NCBI GenBank assembly: GCA_004154925.1
Contig: QJNS01000046.1
Coordinates: 1 to 64,000, forward strand
Length of the DNA stretch: 64,000 nucleotides
Direction of reading: 5' to 3'
From: Monosporascus cannonballus
Lineage: Eukaryota; Ascomycota; Sordariomycetes; Xylariales
Numbering within the stretch: position 1 is the first letter of the stretch; each line of letters opens with the position of its first letter. A model generated the notes under the pieces. It had not been told where the DNA came from, made no database searches, and was given only the letters and a program-made list of their open reading frames with translations. The translations under genes and the position numbers were made by a program. Shown one piece after another: positions 24,901 to 36,709 of this stretch.

Positions 24901-27240
24901 TTCATTTTTTTAGAAACGGAAAAAACATACGTAAAATACGGTTATAAAATACTTTATGCTTTATAGGACGTAAAGTTATTTGTTAACGTAGAAAAGAATT
25001 AATTCTATAAGCAGAAAATTAAATATTTGAGATATGTTATTACTCCAGGATATATTAAAATAGGCCTCAAAAAATTGCTACAGTTATAAAATAATAAACG
25101 TTAATAACGGTTAAGGAGGTATAGTTATTCCTTGGATTTGTTAATTACTATAAAAAGTTTATTCGAAAGTTTAGCAAAATAATTATATTCTTAACAAATT
25201 TTACAAAAAAAGAAAAAGAATTTAAGTAAATACCAGATACGGAAAAGATATTTTAGTACATTAAAGACGCGATTGTTAACGAATTAATATTAAATATATA
25301 CGATTTAAACCGCGTTATTAAAGTAAAAACCGATATTTCGAATTACGCGTTAAATATAATAATTGGATAATAAAATAATTAAGGCAAATTATATTTTATT
25401 GTATCTTTTATAAGGTAAACAGAACCAAGTTTAATTACGGCATTTTAAATAAGGAATTTATAGCCATTATTATAACATTTCGAAAGTTCAGGTACTTTCT
25501 AAAGGGAAATTTGTACCAGGGTAAGGTTTATACGGATTATCAAAATTTTACGCGATTTATTACGACCAGAGAATTTATGGGACGATAATTTCGTTATGCA
25601 GAAAATTTAGCGAATTTTAATTTCGTTATTATTTATAGAAAAGGTTTAAAAATGGCAGAGCCAACGTTTTAAGTAAGCGACCAGATATCGAAAAGAAATT
25701 GATTAAAGTTAGTCATATTATTTTCGATAGCATTATAGAAAGATATTTATATTTACGATAGATTGCGATAATTCGGGTAGTATTTTTCGTTATGTATAAA
25801 AAGATTTAGTAATATAACGAGAGTTTTTCAGAAAACCAAAAAGCGGATAAAATATAAGTGCTAGAAGAATACCAAAAAGATTTAATACTAAAAATAGACG
25901 AACATTAGCTTAATAGATAAATAGGGATTTATAAAACCTTAAAACGAATTTAACGTATATATTTGTTTCTTAAAATAAAATTAATAATATAGAAACTTAT
26001 ACAAGAATATAATATTATTGTTAAAACCAAAAAACGATAATATAAATTATATGAAAAATTACACTTATTACCAGTTGTAGAATAATTATGGTATTTAATT
26101 ATATTTGATTTTATTAAAAAGTTTTTTATATTTGAAATTTTAATTACGAGAATATATTACGATAGTACTTTCGTAATTATCGATCGATTTGCGAAATCCG
26201 TTTATTTTTTACAATATTACTAAGATATAAACGTTAAACAAATAGCATATATTTTTTTAAGATATATCTTTAGCATATACCGATTATATAGGCAAATTGT
26301 TTTAAATAAAGGATTGATATTTGCATGTAAATTTTAGCAAAGCCTAATAATATAAATCGGCCTAAATCACAAGTTATTTAGCGTATTTAAACCTTAAACG
26401 AATAGATAAAAAAAGGAATAAACCAATTTCTAAAAACTTATTTACGATATTATATTAATTATGAATAAAATAATTAGGTTAAAAAGTTGCTAATTGCAAA
26501 ACTGGCACATAAAACCAATTATTACGAAAATAATAAGATAATATTTGCGAACGTAAATTTTGACGTTATTGCAGGAGTTTACAAAAAAGTACGTAATAAC
26601 GGTTTAATTAACGTTAAAATAATCCTTATATTAAAATAATTATAATAGTTATATTAAGAAATAAAAACGGAATTAAAATTTGTACTTAATTAAATAAGTA
26701 AGTATTATAACTAAGAAAGATTAAAGGCATTAATTTTCGAAAAGGGAGAAATAGTTTTCCTCATTACCAAAAGTAGTTAAATAAAATGACCTAATAAAAA
26801 ACCCGATTTTAAATATATTTGGTCTATATAAAAGTAACAAAAAAATCTTAAAAAATAATTCTTAATCAGAAATTTTATTAAAAGTTAAATTTTATCCAAT
26901 TTTTTACGTTTCCTTATTCGAATTAACAGCAGATATAATTAAAGTATATACGGCATAGGATAATGTAAAAATAGAAGACGAACAAGAATATAAAGTGAAG
27001 AAAAATTTCGATGTAAAAAAGCAAGACGGACTTATCTAGTACCTGATCAAATGAAAAAAAAAATACCCGGATTCCGAAAATATCTAGGAATCCGCCAAAA
27101 GCTTTATTGGCGCCTAGCGCCTATTAGAAAGCTTTACCAATAACGACCGAACCGTCCGAAATAATAATATTCCAATTTATAAGATCCAAAAAAAAGCCCT
27201 TAATTTACCGCATCCTAATTAATAATATCTACCCCACCCG
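21930..27240 (+). pseudogene. gag-pol relic of chromovirus B2
   Basis: Same order as B1. The RT motif at 24886-24897 reads YFDN, where YFDD is expected; the change is G-to-A. RNase H and integrase regions lie at about 25300-26400. The chromodomain segment at 27064-27093 reads YPDSENI, then TAG where Trp is expected (TGG to TAG). No frame longer than about 120 codons survives. No activity is possible. Confidence 0.85.
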
Positions 27241-27746
27241 GAGCTTATACCTTGATTACGGACTCCGATTTTAATTACGTCAGGTTTCTAGGATTATTCA
27301 AAGATTAAAAAGTACAATTAATAAATTTCGCACCTTGGGATTAATAATGCTGGCGTTAACGACGTATACGAAAAAAACGCGCAAGAATTTCGGATAAAGA
27401 TTTTTCGGCTGTTAGTTTTTCTTTTTTTAACCTTTTTACCTTTGGAATATAACGATTAATTATAAAAATAAGGACTTTTGTTTCATCGTACGAACGGCCT
27501 CGGCGAACACATTTTTTATAACAAAAAACCTTGTCCATTATTTGGTAATTAAGCTGCCGGGTAAAACAAAAAGAACAAAATATCGCGTTAAAACGTTCAA
27601 ATTCAATTAAATTAGCTGAGGCAAATCGCTGTTCGGATTGGCGGAAATAACGTTTAGAAATACCGGCGGATATGTTAAATAATACAAAAGGCTTACCAAA
27701 AGAAAAAGGAAATCTTAAGAGCAAGATTTGTGGAAAAGAAAAATCG

Positions 27747-27807
27747 TATCATAACTTAACAAATTACGGTTTCCGGAAACGGTCTGCCATAACCTAACCG
27801 CAAGTAC
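27747..27807 (+). repeat. First part of the B2 3' LTR
   Basis: It starts TATCATAACTTAAC (RIP form of TGTTATGACCCAAC) and is interrupted after AGTAC (27803-27807) by element C. It continues at 35062. Confidence 0.85.
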
Positions 27808-28233
27808 TGTAACGAACCTGTCATACATCCACCTGGAGGTATGAGCAGTATCCGAAATGGGGTCTTAATTTGCAGGTAACAATAAGGCGAAGAATAATTT
27901 ACTAAAAATTTATTTATTAAAGAGATTTAAAAACTTTTCCTTTAATTAAAAAACGGTACCATTGCCTTTAGATTAAGAACTTAAATTGATAACTAAAGAA
28001 CGAAAAACTAAATAAATAATTATTTATATAAAAAACCTAAAGTTTTATATCTTTTTTTAATTTGCTGATATAATATTAATTTTTTGGATTTATTGAATTA
28101 TTTAAATTATTATGATTTGTATAATTTAATAAATTAATTAAATTATTTTAAGTTACCTAACTTAAAATGTGGAGTTTTCCCTTTTTTGCAGCCCTGGGGC
28201 TTCCAAAACGGGTTTACTTAGAGATCCGGAATA
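27808..28233 (-). repeat. 3' LTR of element C
   Basis: 426 bp. The purine-rich minus-strand segment CTGAGAAAAAAAA lies immediately right of it (28234-28246), consistent with a polypurine tract. Confidence 0.8.
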
Positions 28234-28960
28234 TTATTTTTTTTCTCAGGGTTGTTGTCCTAAAGATTAAAAGGTAAGCACTTTTTTTTTCAATTAAAAA
28301 TTATTTTTCTTATTGCTAACTTACCATAGCGGGTCGAGCAAAAAAATCGACGCGCTAATCCCGTACGAATTAACGTCAGATTTGCAATAACCGGTTTATT
28401 TATATTTTTAAATTTGGGTTCGCGGTATTACTTTATTTTAATTACTTTTTATTTCCAAAATCTAAATATTTTAAAATAGAAAGCATTTTAAGTTATTATT
28501 ATTATACCCGTTATTAACGTTATTATGACGGATTAACAATTATTATATCCTTATTAAAAAAAATATCAGTTTTAAACGTAACCGCCTTTAAAAGGAATAT
28601 TATACCGCTATAATTAAATTTGTAAGATTACAGCGAAAAATTTAAAAGAAAATATCAAAAAAATACGTTATAACGTTTACGTCGTTAAGAAAATATTTTA
28701 AAAGAAAAAAATTATAACTATTTTTTAAGGGTTACGAATTAAATTATTTAAAAAAATAGGAAAAGATAAAAAAAATAATATTATATAAAAACGGACTAAA
28801 CGTAACTTATTTTAAAGATAAACGCCATAATAAAAGCGTTTATTTCTTTTAATTAAAACGTTATAAGGTTGGATTTAAGCGGGGAACTGTTATCGCTTAC
28901 GATATTAACCGCGTTAAAGATGGTTGGTTAAAGTTCTAATAATAAAACGTTTTAACTAAA
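28234..28960. other. Non-pol segment of element C between integrase and 3' LTR
   Basis: About 0.7 kb between the left LTR and the end of the minus-strand pol. On the plus strand, a frame ending near 28939 reads KVGFKRGTVIAYDINRVKDG (about 28860-28930), relatively free of RIP damage. I do not recognise it. It could be an antisense accessory gene of the element, captured host sequence, or a chance frame. Confidence 0.3.
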
Positions 28961-28999
28961 TTTATCGTATTCGTTAAATAATTAAATATTTTTTTTATA

Positions 29000-31900
29000 T
29001 TTTTTTATATAATTATTTTTCTTATTTAATTAAATATTAAATTTTGTTTTTAATTATTTTGAAATTCAGTATTTATTTAATTTTATATTTATTAAAACTT
29101 GTTTCGAATTTTAAATTTATTTTTAATAAGGCGTTCTTAGGTATTGGTTTAAGCAAAAAAATGTGAAAAATAAGATGTATTTTTAAGTTTTTAAGTAACG
29201 ATAATTAGTAATTAATTTTAGAAATAATTTCTTTAATTTTAAACGGCTTAAACTTTTTAAAATTGAATTTGTTATTAGGTTTTTTCGTTTTGATTTGTAA
29301 AATATTCGAGATTGCGTTTTATTTTTGACGTAATAAATAGACCTTGTTTATTTCGCTAAAATTGGTTCTTTAATTTTTTTTATTATAATATTAAGTCATC
29401 CGTTATTAAAAAAATTATAATTTATTCTGGAAACGGGCTTAGATCGTTTTGATTTTTGTCGTTAATATCTTTACTTTTAAGGCAATCATAATAATCTTTG
29501 GTATCTTATTAAGTGGTTATTTGGGTTATTTTGTTTTTACGTTATATCTGTATATAGTTATATAAAAAAATATACCTATATTGTCATTAATAAATATATT
29601 ATAAACGATTTATGCTAATAGTAAAATTTTTACTTAATTATTTTGTTAATAATTGACGTAATTTCAAAAATATTATTTTAAAATCTGGTTTAATTTTTTG
29701 ATTTAACTATCCGTTTAAGGATAATATGTTATTAAAAACTTAAATTTCATATTTATTTGCTTAAAAAACTAATATTAAATTTAGAAATAAAAAATATATT
29801 TTTATCGGAAATTTTGTTTATTATCTTATATTTTTTAAAATAGTATTTAATAAAAATATAAGCAAATTATTCTGTTATCGAATTTTTTTTGAAAAATAAA
29901 AAATATTTATATTTAGTAAATTTATTAATAATTATCCATATCTTATCGTATTTAATTTCAATAATTGAGTCCTTAATTAAAAATAAAGTATTAATAAATT
30001 CCTAAGTTATAATATTTTATGCCTTATTTGGAATTTTAATAATTTGCAATAATCCATAAAGTTTATAGCATATTATTTTAACTTTATTATAAATATTATA
30101 ATTCTTAATAATTATTTTAACCATATGGCGTAAATTAAGAAAATTATATTTTTCTTATAGCCGTTAAGTAATTTTGAAAATTTCTTAATATCCGTATAAT
30201 GGGCTTTTATGGAATTCCTTTAAAAATTGCTTCTATTAATCCTTTAAAATATAACTTTTATTATAATATAATAATTAATTTTTTAATTATCCCTTTAACT
30301 ATTAAAACTTTTTTTATTTTTTTTATCGTAAGAATTTCGGAACCGTATCAAAAGTTTGGGAGATAATATTTTAAAGATTTCGTTCAATTATATTATGTTA
30401 TCCTAATTATACCGTAATATCTGCATATTCTTTTGGGGAATTTTAGAGTTATAATCGCCTTTACGATTAAAAATATCTGTTTAAATATTTTTTGATGTAA
30501 TATATTTTGAAATTAAACCTAAATAAAAAAATTATTTATTTTTCATATCGTTTATTTAGCTTTTAAGTTTTTATAAATCAGGTAAAGTTTTTGTAATCGG
30601 AATAAATATCGAAAAGTTTTTTTGTTTCGTTTAAAAGAATTCTTATTCTTTAAAAATATTAATAATTACTAGCAACTTTTTATCGTAAATTAGATAGTTG
30701 AATTTTATATTTCGGAATACTTTTAAATAATAAGTTACTAAATACCATTTGCCGTTATCTTTTAGTTATTTTAAGATAACACTTAATACGTAATTTGAAA
30801 TATCCGTTTTTAAGCGTTTCTTTTTATTAACGTTAAATAATCTTATTATAAGTCGGCTAATAATCGCATTTTTTAAAGTTTAAAATACTTCCTTTATTTT
30901 TTAAAAAATTCAAACTTTTTTCCCATATACTTTTTAATAATAAATTTCGTTAATAACTTAATTATATTTCCGTATCCCTTAATTAGGCTATATATATAAC
31001 CCGTAAATCTTAAAATCTATCGGATATTTATAACGGTTATCTTAATAAGAATAAGCCAGTCTTTAACTGCTTTTATCTTAAAGGATTAAATCTAAATTTT
31101 GCCGGAAATAAAAATATATCCTAAAAAATCTAATTTCTGCATATACCATATATTTTTAGCTAAATTAACTCAAATATTTACTTCGTTTAATATCTGGAGC
31201 ACTTAAGCAATTTATTTCTTATATTCCTCCAGAATTTCAGAAAAAATAAAGATATCGTCGAGATAAACAAATATAAACTTCTTCAGAAATTTTCTAAACG
31301 TAATTATAATTAAGCATTAAAAACTGGCGGAAACATTAATAAATCTTATAGACATTATTTTATATTCGTAAAATCCATATATTATTTTAAATGTTATTTT
31401 TTATTTTTCTTTTTTAACCATTTTAATACAATAATAACCGTCTTAAAAATCAAATACAATAAACCATTTAATTTTATTAATATTTTTCTTTAACGTATTT
31501 ATAAAAATCAGAAAATATCCGTTCTTAATCGTAATATCGTTTAATTATTTATAATCAATTATTTTTTAACAACCAGATCTTTATTTTTATTAACTTTTTA
31601 CTTTTTATCGTTAATTTTTAATACTATAAAAACAAAATGTTTAACGGAAAAATAAAAAAGTTAAATATATTTTTTAGATCACATTAAATATTTTTTCACC
31701 AAATTTTAACTTATTAAACTTTATATAATAAATTTTATAAAGTTTAAAATAATACTCTTTCTTAATAAGTATTTTATAATCTCATTAGCCATAAAATAAT
31801 AATTTATAATTTTTTTTATATTTAAATAATCTCTTAAATCGTCGATACTTAGATAGTACTATGGAAACTTAATTTATTATCTAGATTTCCTTAATAATAT

Positions 31901-34600
31901 AACAAATTTCTTAATCGTTTTTTTAAATAACTTATTTTTCCATAAAAATATTTAATACTTCCAATTAATATGTAAATTACTAAATCTAAACCATAATATT
32001 TTCAAGATAATATCATATCCGGAAATATCGGCAATATCTAACAAAATCCATTCTTAATATCCTTAAATCTTTACTAGGAATTTTTCAGTTTCCCGTAAAA
32101 CTTATTTATTTTCGTACGTAAATAAACTTCAGTCCATTATACGTAACTTATAAGATTTTAACTTATATTTCCAAAAAATCTAATATTTTTTTGCTATTAA
32201 AAAACAAGTTTTTTTCGGTTCCTAAGTCGATTATGGCTTTAAACGTTTTGTTTTTATACCGCAAAGGAATTTCAATCTAATTACATAATCCTTTTATTAA
32301 CTTACATAAGGTTTTGTAAATTAGGGCTTTTTAATACCTTAATTTCGAAGGCCTTTATAATTATTTAATTTTTAATATTATTTATCTTAAGTAAATCTTT
32401 ATTTACAGGCCTTTTTAACCGCATATTTGATATATTAATTATTTTTATACCGAAACCATATTTTCTTATTATATTTGCATTAAATGTATAAAATAAAATT
32501 ATTTTTTCCTTAATTTATCTTTTAGTTTTATACTTTTTAAATTATAAGGTCAAAAAATAAACCTCCGAAAAAGGCGTTCCTATATTTAGAAACTTATATT
32601 AAACATAAAATATCGGAAAATAACATAAGCATCTTTACGATATAACTTTTTGGTTTTATTTTAATTCGGAATATAAATAACAAAACCTAAGGTATTCTGG
32701 CTATCGGAGAATTTTAATATATCGGTATTTATCGTCCGGTTCGATAAATACTTTTTCGTTTTATCCAGGCCAAAAATCATTATTTTCTTTAATTTTGAAA
32801 TAAATAAAATAATCGTTAAAATAATAAGTTATAAAATATAATAAATTATAAGGGTTTACCGTTAATTCCTTTAAATAAATAATACATTTTAGGAATTTGT
32901 AAAACTTTAAGGACATTTATTTATAATTACTGATATTTAGGCGAAATTAACCGTCCTTTATATATATTTTAGATTTTTGAAAATTAAGGTAATACTAGTA
33001 TCCTAATTTTATAATTATTCTAGAAACCGTGTATTTTGGGTGATACTTACAAACTCTGATCTTAAAATCCTGGTAAACTAAATAATTTTCGTACTTTAGG
33101 ATATTATTTCGAATTTAAGTAGTTATAGTAATAATAAATTCTAACTAAAAGAAAATCGTATTAATTTTTTTCTTTTTTTCTGCCTTATTGTCGATTTCTT
33201 GCTTAATTATTTTAACTTTTTTTTGGGGTTAAAAAATCCTTTCCTTTTTAAAGTTCCTTTTTGCAGAAAAATAACATTTGCTATTGAAATGCCCCTTTTT
33301 GCCATAATTAAAACACTTTACTTTGAACTTGTTTTTTTAGGCTTTTTCAAAGCGGCACTTGCTTTTTTTAAAGCTTGCCCTTATCTTTCTTGGTTCTGTT
33401 ACTGGAACTTTTATCGTTATTTCGTTTACCGATCCCCTTTTTTTCGAAATACCGATTAAAAGTACGTTAGTTAACAATAATAACCTTATTTATATATTTT
33501 GCAAAAAATCCCATTTTGGGTTTTATATATAGTTTGTCCTTAACTTAAGGTTTTAAATTATCGTAATAAGGATAAAATAATACGTTTTTTAACAAATTAA
33601 AATTAATTACCAAACGATTAAATTTAATCGTATATTCGAATATTAACTTAATTTACCAAAAAAATAAAATTACTTAATTACATATTATTCTTTATCTGGA
33701 TTTCTAAATAAAGTTCGTATTTTTTCCTTAAAATATTTGTATTTGTTAAAAATATAATTGGTTATATCCGAAAATTCGTCGGGATAATTTTGTAAATAAT
33801 TCTTTTAATAAATTTGAACCATAAAAAAACTTTTCCGATAAATAGCTGAAAAATAACTATTATTCTTTAATAATCCTCCATCAAAAAACTTTTATAAAAC
33901 TTAAGATAAAATTTGGCCTTTACCAAAAATCTTTTTACGTCGGTAAATCCATTATAAAATTTAAGGGAAATTGGTTTATAATCCTTAACGTCTAGTATTC
34001 CGTAATAATTAAAAAGCGGCACAATTTTTTCTCGTAATTAATTTACGCCACATAATAATAGGATTAAAACTTTTTATTACTGTAATCGTTCTTTTTCAAA
34101 CAAAAACGGTTAAAAACCATTTCCTTAATTCCGTCCTCTAGGTAAGCCGAACTGCAAAAAAACCGGTTTTCTTTTTTTGGCAAGCTGAATATTTTCCTTT
34201 TTCAGGTTTTTAACCTCTTAAGCCAAAAAATCCAATTTTTTTTCTATAATAAATTCTTTTTCTTTAGTTAAACGCTTTAGTATTTTTCTTTTCTAATTTC
34301 CAGCTAAATACTTTTCCTTATCCTTGCTTATTTCAGCTCCTTATACCTTAATTATTTCCCTTGCCGGTAAAAATTATTATTAAGGTTAAAAAAAAAACTT
34401 CCTTAAGATCGAATAATAAAAGGTGCCATATTATTAATTACTTAAAAGATTTCTGCAATAGGTAATAAATCGTTTAATCTGGTTATTAATCTCTTACTAA
34501 CTAATAACGGAAATCGGATATATTATTTATCTTTTAAACGTTATCCTATATTATTTTTTGCATTAAGTTCAAAAAAGCTTATACCCTAATTAAACGGTAA
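29000..34600 (-). pseudogene. gag-pol relic of element C
   Basis: On the minus strand the gag zinc knuckle lies at 33314-33274 and reads CFNYGKKGHFNSKC; only the second Cys is lost (TGT to TAT). RT motif VYLDDIF is at 31268-31251. The RNase H start (K-T-D-I-S-N-Y, expected T-D-A-S-D-Y) is near 30810-30785. The integrase is too degraded to mark. Order gag-RT-RNase H on the minus strand is as expected for gypsy. No uninterrupted frame. Confidence 0.8.
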
Positions 34601-34636
34601 ATTATTCGTTAGCTATTAATTAAAAAATTATCAAAA

Positions 34637-35061
34637 TATAACGAACTTATTATATATCCACCTAAAGATATAAGCAGTATCTAAAATGGGATATTGATTT
34701 GTAGGTAATAATAAGGCGAAAATAATTTATTAAAATTTTATTCGTTAAAAAGATTTAAAGATTTTTCCTTTAATTAAAGAACGGTATTATTACTTTTAGA
34801 TTAAAAGCTTAAATTGATAATTAAGGAGCGAAAAATTAAGTAGGTAATTATTTACATAAAAAACTTAAAACTTTATACCTCCTTTTATTCTGCTAGTATG
34901 ATACTAATTTTTTAGATTTGTTAAATTACCTAGATTACTATGATCTATATGATCTAATAAATCAGTTAGATTATTTTAAATTACGTGACTTAAAGTATGG
35001 AGCTTTCCCTTTTTTGCAACCCTGGGGCCTCCAGAACGGGTCTATTCGGGGATCCGTAACA
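34637..35061 (-). repeat. 5' LTR of element C
   Basis: 425 bp. Plus-strand start TATAACGAACTTATT (RIP form of TGTAACGAACCTGTC) and end GGGGATCCGTAACA. Confidence 0.8.
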
Positions 35062-35427
35062 ACTACGCAGTAAGGCAGATTACATAATAAATCACCAACT
35101 TATTGGTAGTAAACCAATAAACCGGATTATTAACTTACTAATAATAAACTAATAAGCCAGATCATTAATTTATTAATAATAAGCTAATAAGCCGGATCGC
35201 CAACTTACTGGTAATAAGTTAATAAGCCGGATTACGATATATACGTTTATTATTTCAATAGTTTAAATAATTTCAGTTTGCAATAATAATTCATTTCCTA
35301 AGGCACCTTTGGCATTACGAGACGTAATACGTTGCTGTATCCATTACTTAGATTCCCACGATACTCCTGCTAACACAAACCCGTACGACTAAAGTTTAAT
35401 AGTTGGTTAAACCCCCTAGCCGTTACA
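35062..35427 (+). repeat. Second part of the B2 3' LTR, with four minisatellite units
   Basis: It continues the LTR broken at 27807. Four 35-bp units lie at about 35090-35236. It ends CCGTTACA and is followed by GGTCA. With the first part it totals about 422 bp, after counting the duplicated 5 bases once. Confidence 0.85.
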
Positions 35428-35432
35428 GGTCA

Positions 35433-35717
35433 CCCGTAATGTCTTCCAATATGTACGAGTACATATAGACAGCTGTAAGCACCAGGATGATTGCCACAAT
35501 TGCGATCATTCCACCGATCTTTTGCCCTGGTGGCGTGATGGTATGGTGCAGCCATAACAATTACGCAATCGGTAGTAATCATAATTATTCGGGATTACCT
35601 CTGATCACTGATGATCACCGGCTTGGCAGTAATCACCGTCACGTAACCCGGGGGGTGGCCCGTATGATCCTTGTCTGACCGTTTCTTGAGGCCGAAGCTT
35701 GTTGGGTCGTAACATTA
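35433..35717 (-). repeat. Outer part of the B3 5' LTR, largely unRIPped
   Basis: It matches the right half of the B4 LTRs (43077 side and 49611 side) and ends GTTGGGTCGTAACA. Composition is close to normal, with many CpA/TpG, in contrast to its inner half at 20929-21198. No minisatellite; this LTR belongs to the second B subtype. Confidence 0.75.
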
Positions 35718-35775
35718 TTACGATATTTTCTTTTTAGGCAGGTATTTAATATCGTAGAAGTTTTAACTATTAGTT

Positions 35776-36018
35776 CCTAATAGCTAGGAGGATATATCAA
35801 ACCTAGCTGAAATCGATCAAATAGCTAAAGTTTAGCTTAATTTGATCACTTATTTAAACGAAGTTATTTTATGTACACCTGGTATCTTTTTCTTTTTAGT
35901 TACAGTTATATTTACGTATATAAAAGGAAGGTTCGCTATCCTCACCTTCTATCTAGGACCTTCTAAAGGTCAGGCAACATGTTAATCCACTTTTCTTCCG
36001 TTATATGCTTCTGTGTGT
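35776..36018 (+). repeat. Divergent family-A LTR fragment at the repeat/island border
   Basis: From about 35878 (TGTACACCTGGTATC) to 36018 (CTTCTGTGTGT) it matches the copia LTR at 1-191, including the TATAAAAGGAAGG box. The part before 35878 is only weakly alignable, so the start is approximate. It ends at, or up to seven bases before, the switch to single-copy DNA. Confidence 0.65.
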
Positions 36019-36075
36019 GATGTCAGGGTCTCATAGTTGTGTCATTGGCGTTTTGAGCTCTGCCCACCTTCTCGT

Positions 36076-36091
36076 GGGGGGGGGGGGGGGG
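36076..36091 (+). repeat. Homopolymer run of 16 G
   Basis: Sixteen consecutive G about 60 bases inside the single-copy border. Possibly length-variable, or an assembly-sensitive site. Confidence 0.9.
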
Positions 36092-36709
36092 AATTGCAGA
36101 ATGGAGAGATTTGCTGAACAAGACGCTCGAATTTGCAGCGGATTTAATGCACAGGATAATAATCGTTTTGGTTGAGAGTACACGAGGAATCATCTAGTGC
36201 ATGGATATCCGGGATAGTGCAGTATGTAATTTCTCGATTGAGCGAACGACGATGGGAGATACATTCTGGTTGGGCAAATAGATGTGATTTCGGATCCGTC
36301 ATTTATACAGAGGGGCTCGGTCAAACAGGACTTGCTTGGGGGACCAAATGGGTAGTCGAAAAATCACAATGAATGCAGAGTACCGACGGTGCAAATTTTA
36401 GGTTGCACTTTTTCCCCTGCAGATCGGCCGGCTCTCTTACCGGCCCGGGCCGGGATTAAGAAGGGCTTGCCGCGCTAAGGTTGGAGTTACGACGGTCGCC
36501 ATACTGTAGGCTCAGCCAGGGTTAGGAAATTAGATTTAACTTTAGGTTTAATTGGGTATTATGACGGCTGGTATGTTTACAAACTACTGTAGCAAGTCTT
36601 ACAATTTATGGTAGTAGTTGCAGCGTAGGAAAATAAATAATAATAATAAAATAATTACGGTTCATAACAGTAACACATTGAAAATAACTAAAGTAATTAA
36701 CACAATAAA
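36092..36709. other. Intergenic, no recognised gene
   Basis: Normal composition. It includes a perfect 14-bp palindrome CCGGCCCGGGCCGG (36440-36453) and a short ATA/ATT-rich stretch near 36625-36655. The 66-codon open frame 36172-36372 has no recognisable features. Confidence 0.6.

Larger units (their letters stand above)
27808..35061 (-). mobile_element. Element C: Ty3/gypsy retrotransposon nested in the B2 LTR
   Basis: LTRs at 27808-28233 (426 bp) and 34637-35061 (425 bp), plus-strand ends TGTAACGAACC...GATCCGTAACA. Flanks are AGTAC (27803-27807) and ACTAC (35062-35066), a 5-bp duplication with one mismatch that is not RIP-type. The coding direction is minus; a minus-strand purine run abuts the left LTR, making it the 3' LTR. 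The 6.4-kb interior contains a zinc knuckle, RT and RNase H. It is the most recent insertion of its nest (in B2, in B3). Confidence 0.85.
21199..35427 (+). mobile_element. Chromovirus B2 (Ty3/gypsy), full length, split by element C
   Basis: 5' LTR 21199-21620; interior 21621-27746; 3' LTR in two pieces, 27747-27807 and 35062-35427. A perfect target duplication GGTCA lies at 21194-21198 and 35428-35432. The insertion site is the LTR of B3. The interior (6.1 kb) is collinear with B1 without insert E, providing the empty site for E. All frames are destroyed by RIP. Confidence 0.9.
5507..35717 (-). mobile_element. Old chromovirus (Ty3/gypsy) B3, minus strand, split by several insertions
   Basis: The parts of one element read, from 5' to 3' on the minus strand: 5' LTR 35717-35433 plus 21198-20929; leader 20746-20639; gag 20321-19493 then 9213 leftward; and protease/RT to about 5507, where it is truncated. 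An RT motif YLDD lies at 5732-5721. A gag/protease stretch without stops runs 9243-8944, including the junction with B1. The same sequences occur uninterrupted in B4, which serves as the empty-site reference for D and B1. The 3' part (RNase H, integrase, chromodomain, 3' LTR) is missing, replaced by a family-A LTR fragment. It is heavily RIPped, except that the LTR part at 35433-35717 keeps near-normal composition. Confidence 0.8.

Noticed and set aside
33199..33459. 86-codon plus-strand open frame in element C
   Set aside because: It lies exactly opposite the gag zinc knuckle on the minus strand. Its Phe/Lys-rich composition is the complement of Lys/Glu codons.
35487..35678. 63-codon plus-strand open frame
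   Set aside because: Lies within the unRIPped half of the B3 LTR, which is non-coding.
36172..36372. 66-codon plus-strand open frame as a small secreted protein
   Set aside because: No signal peptide, no cysteine pattern, no supporting start or stop context.
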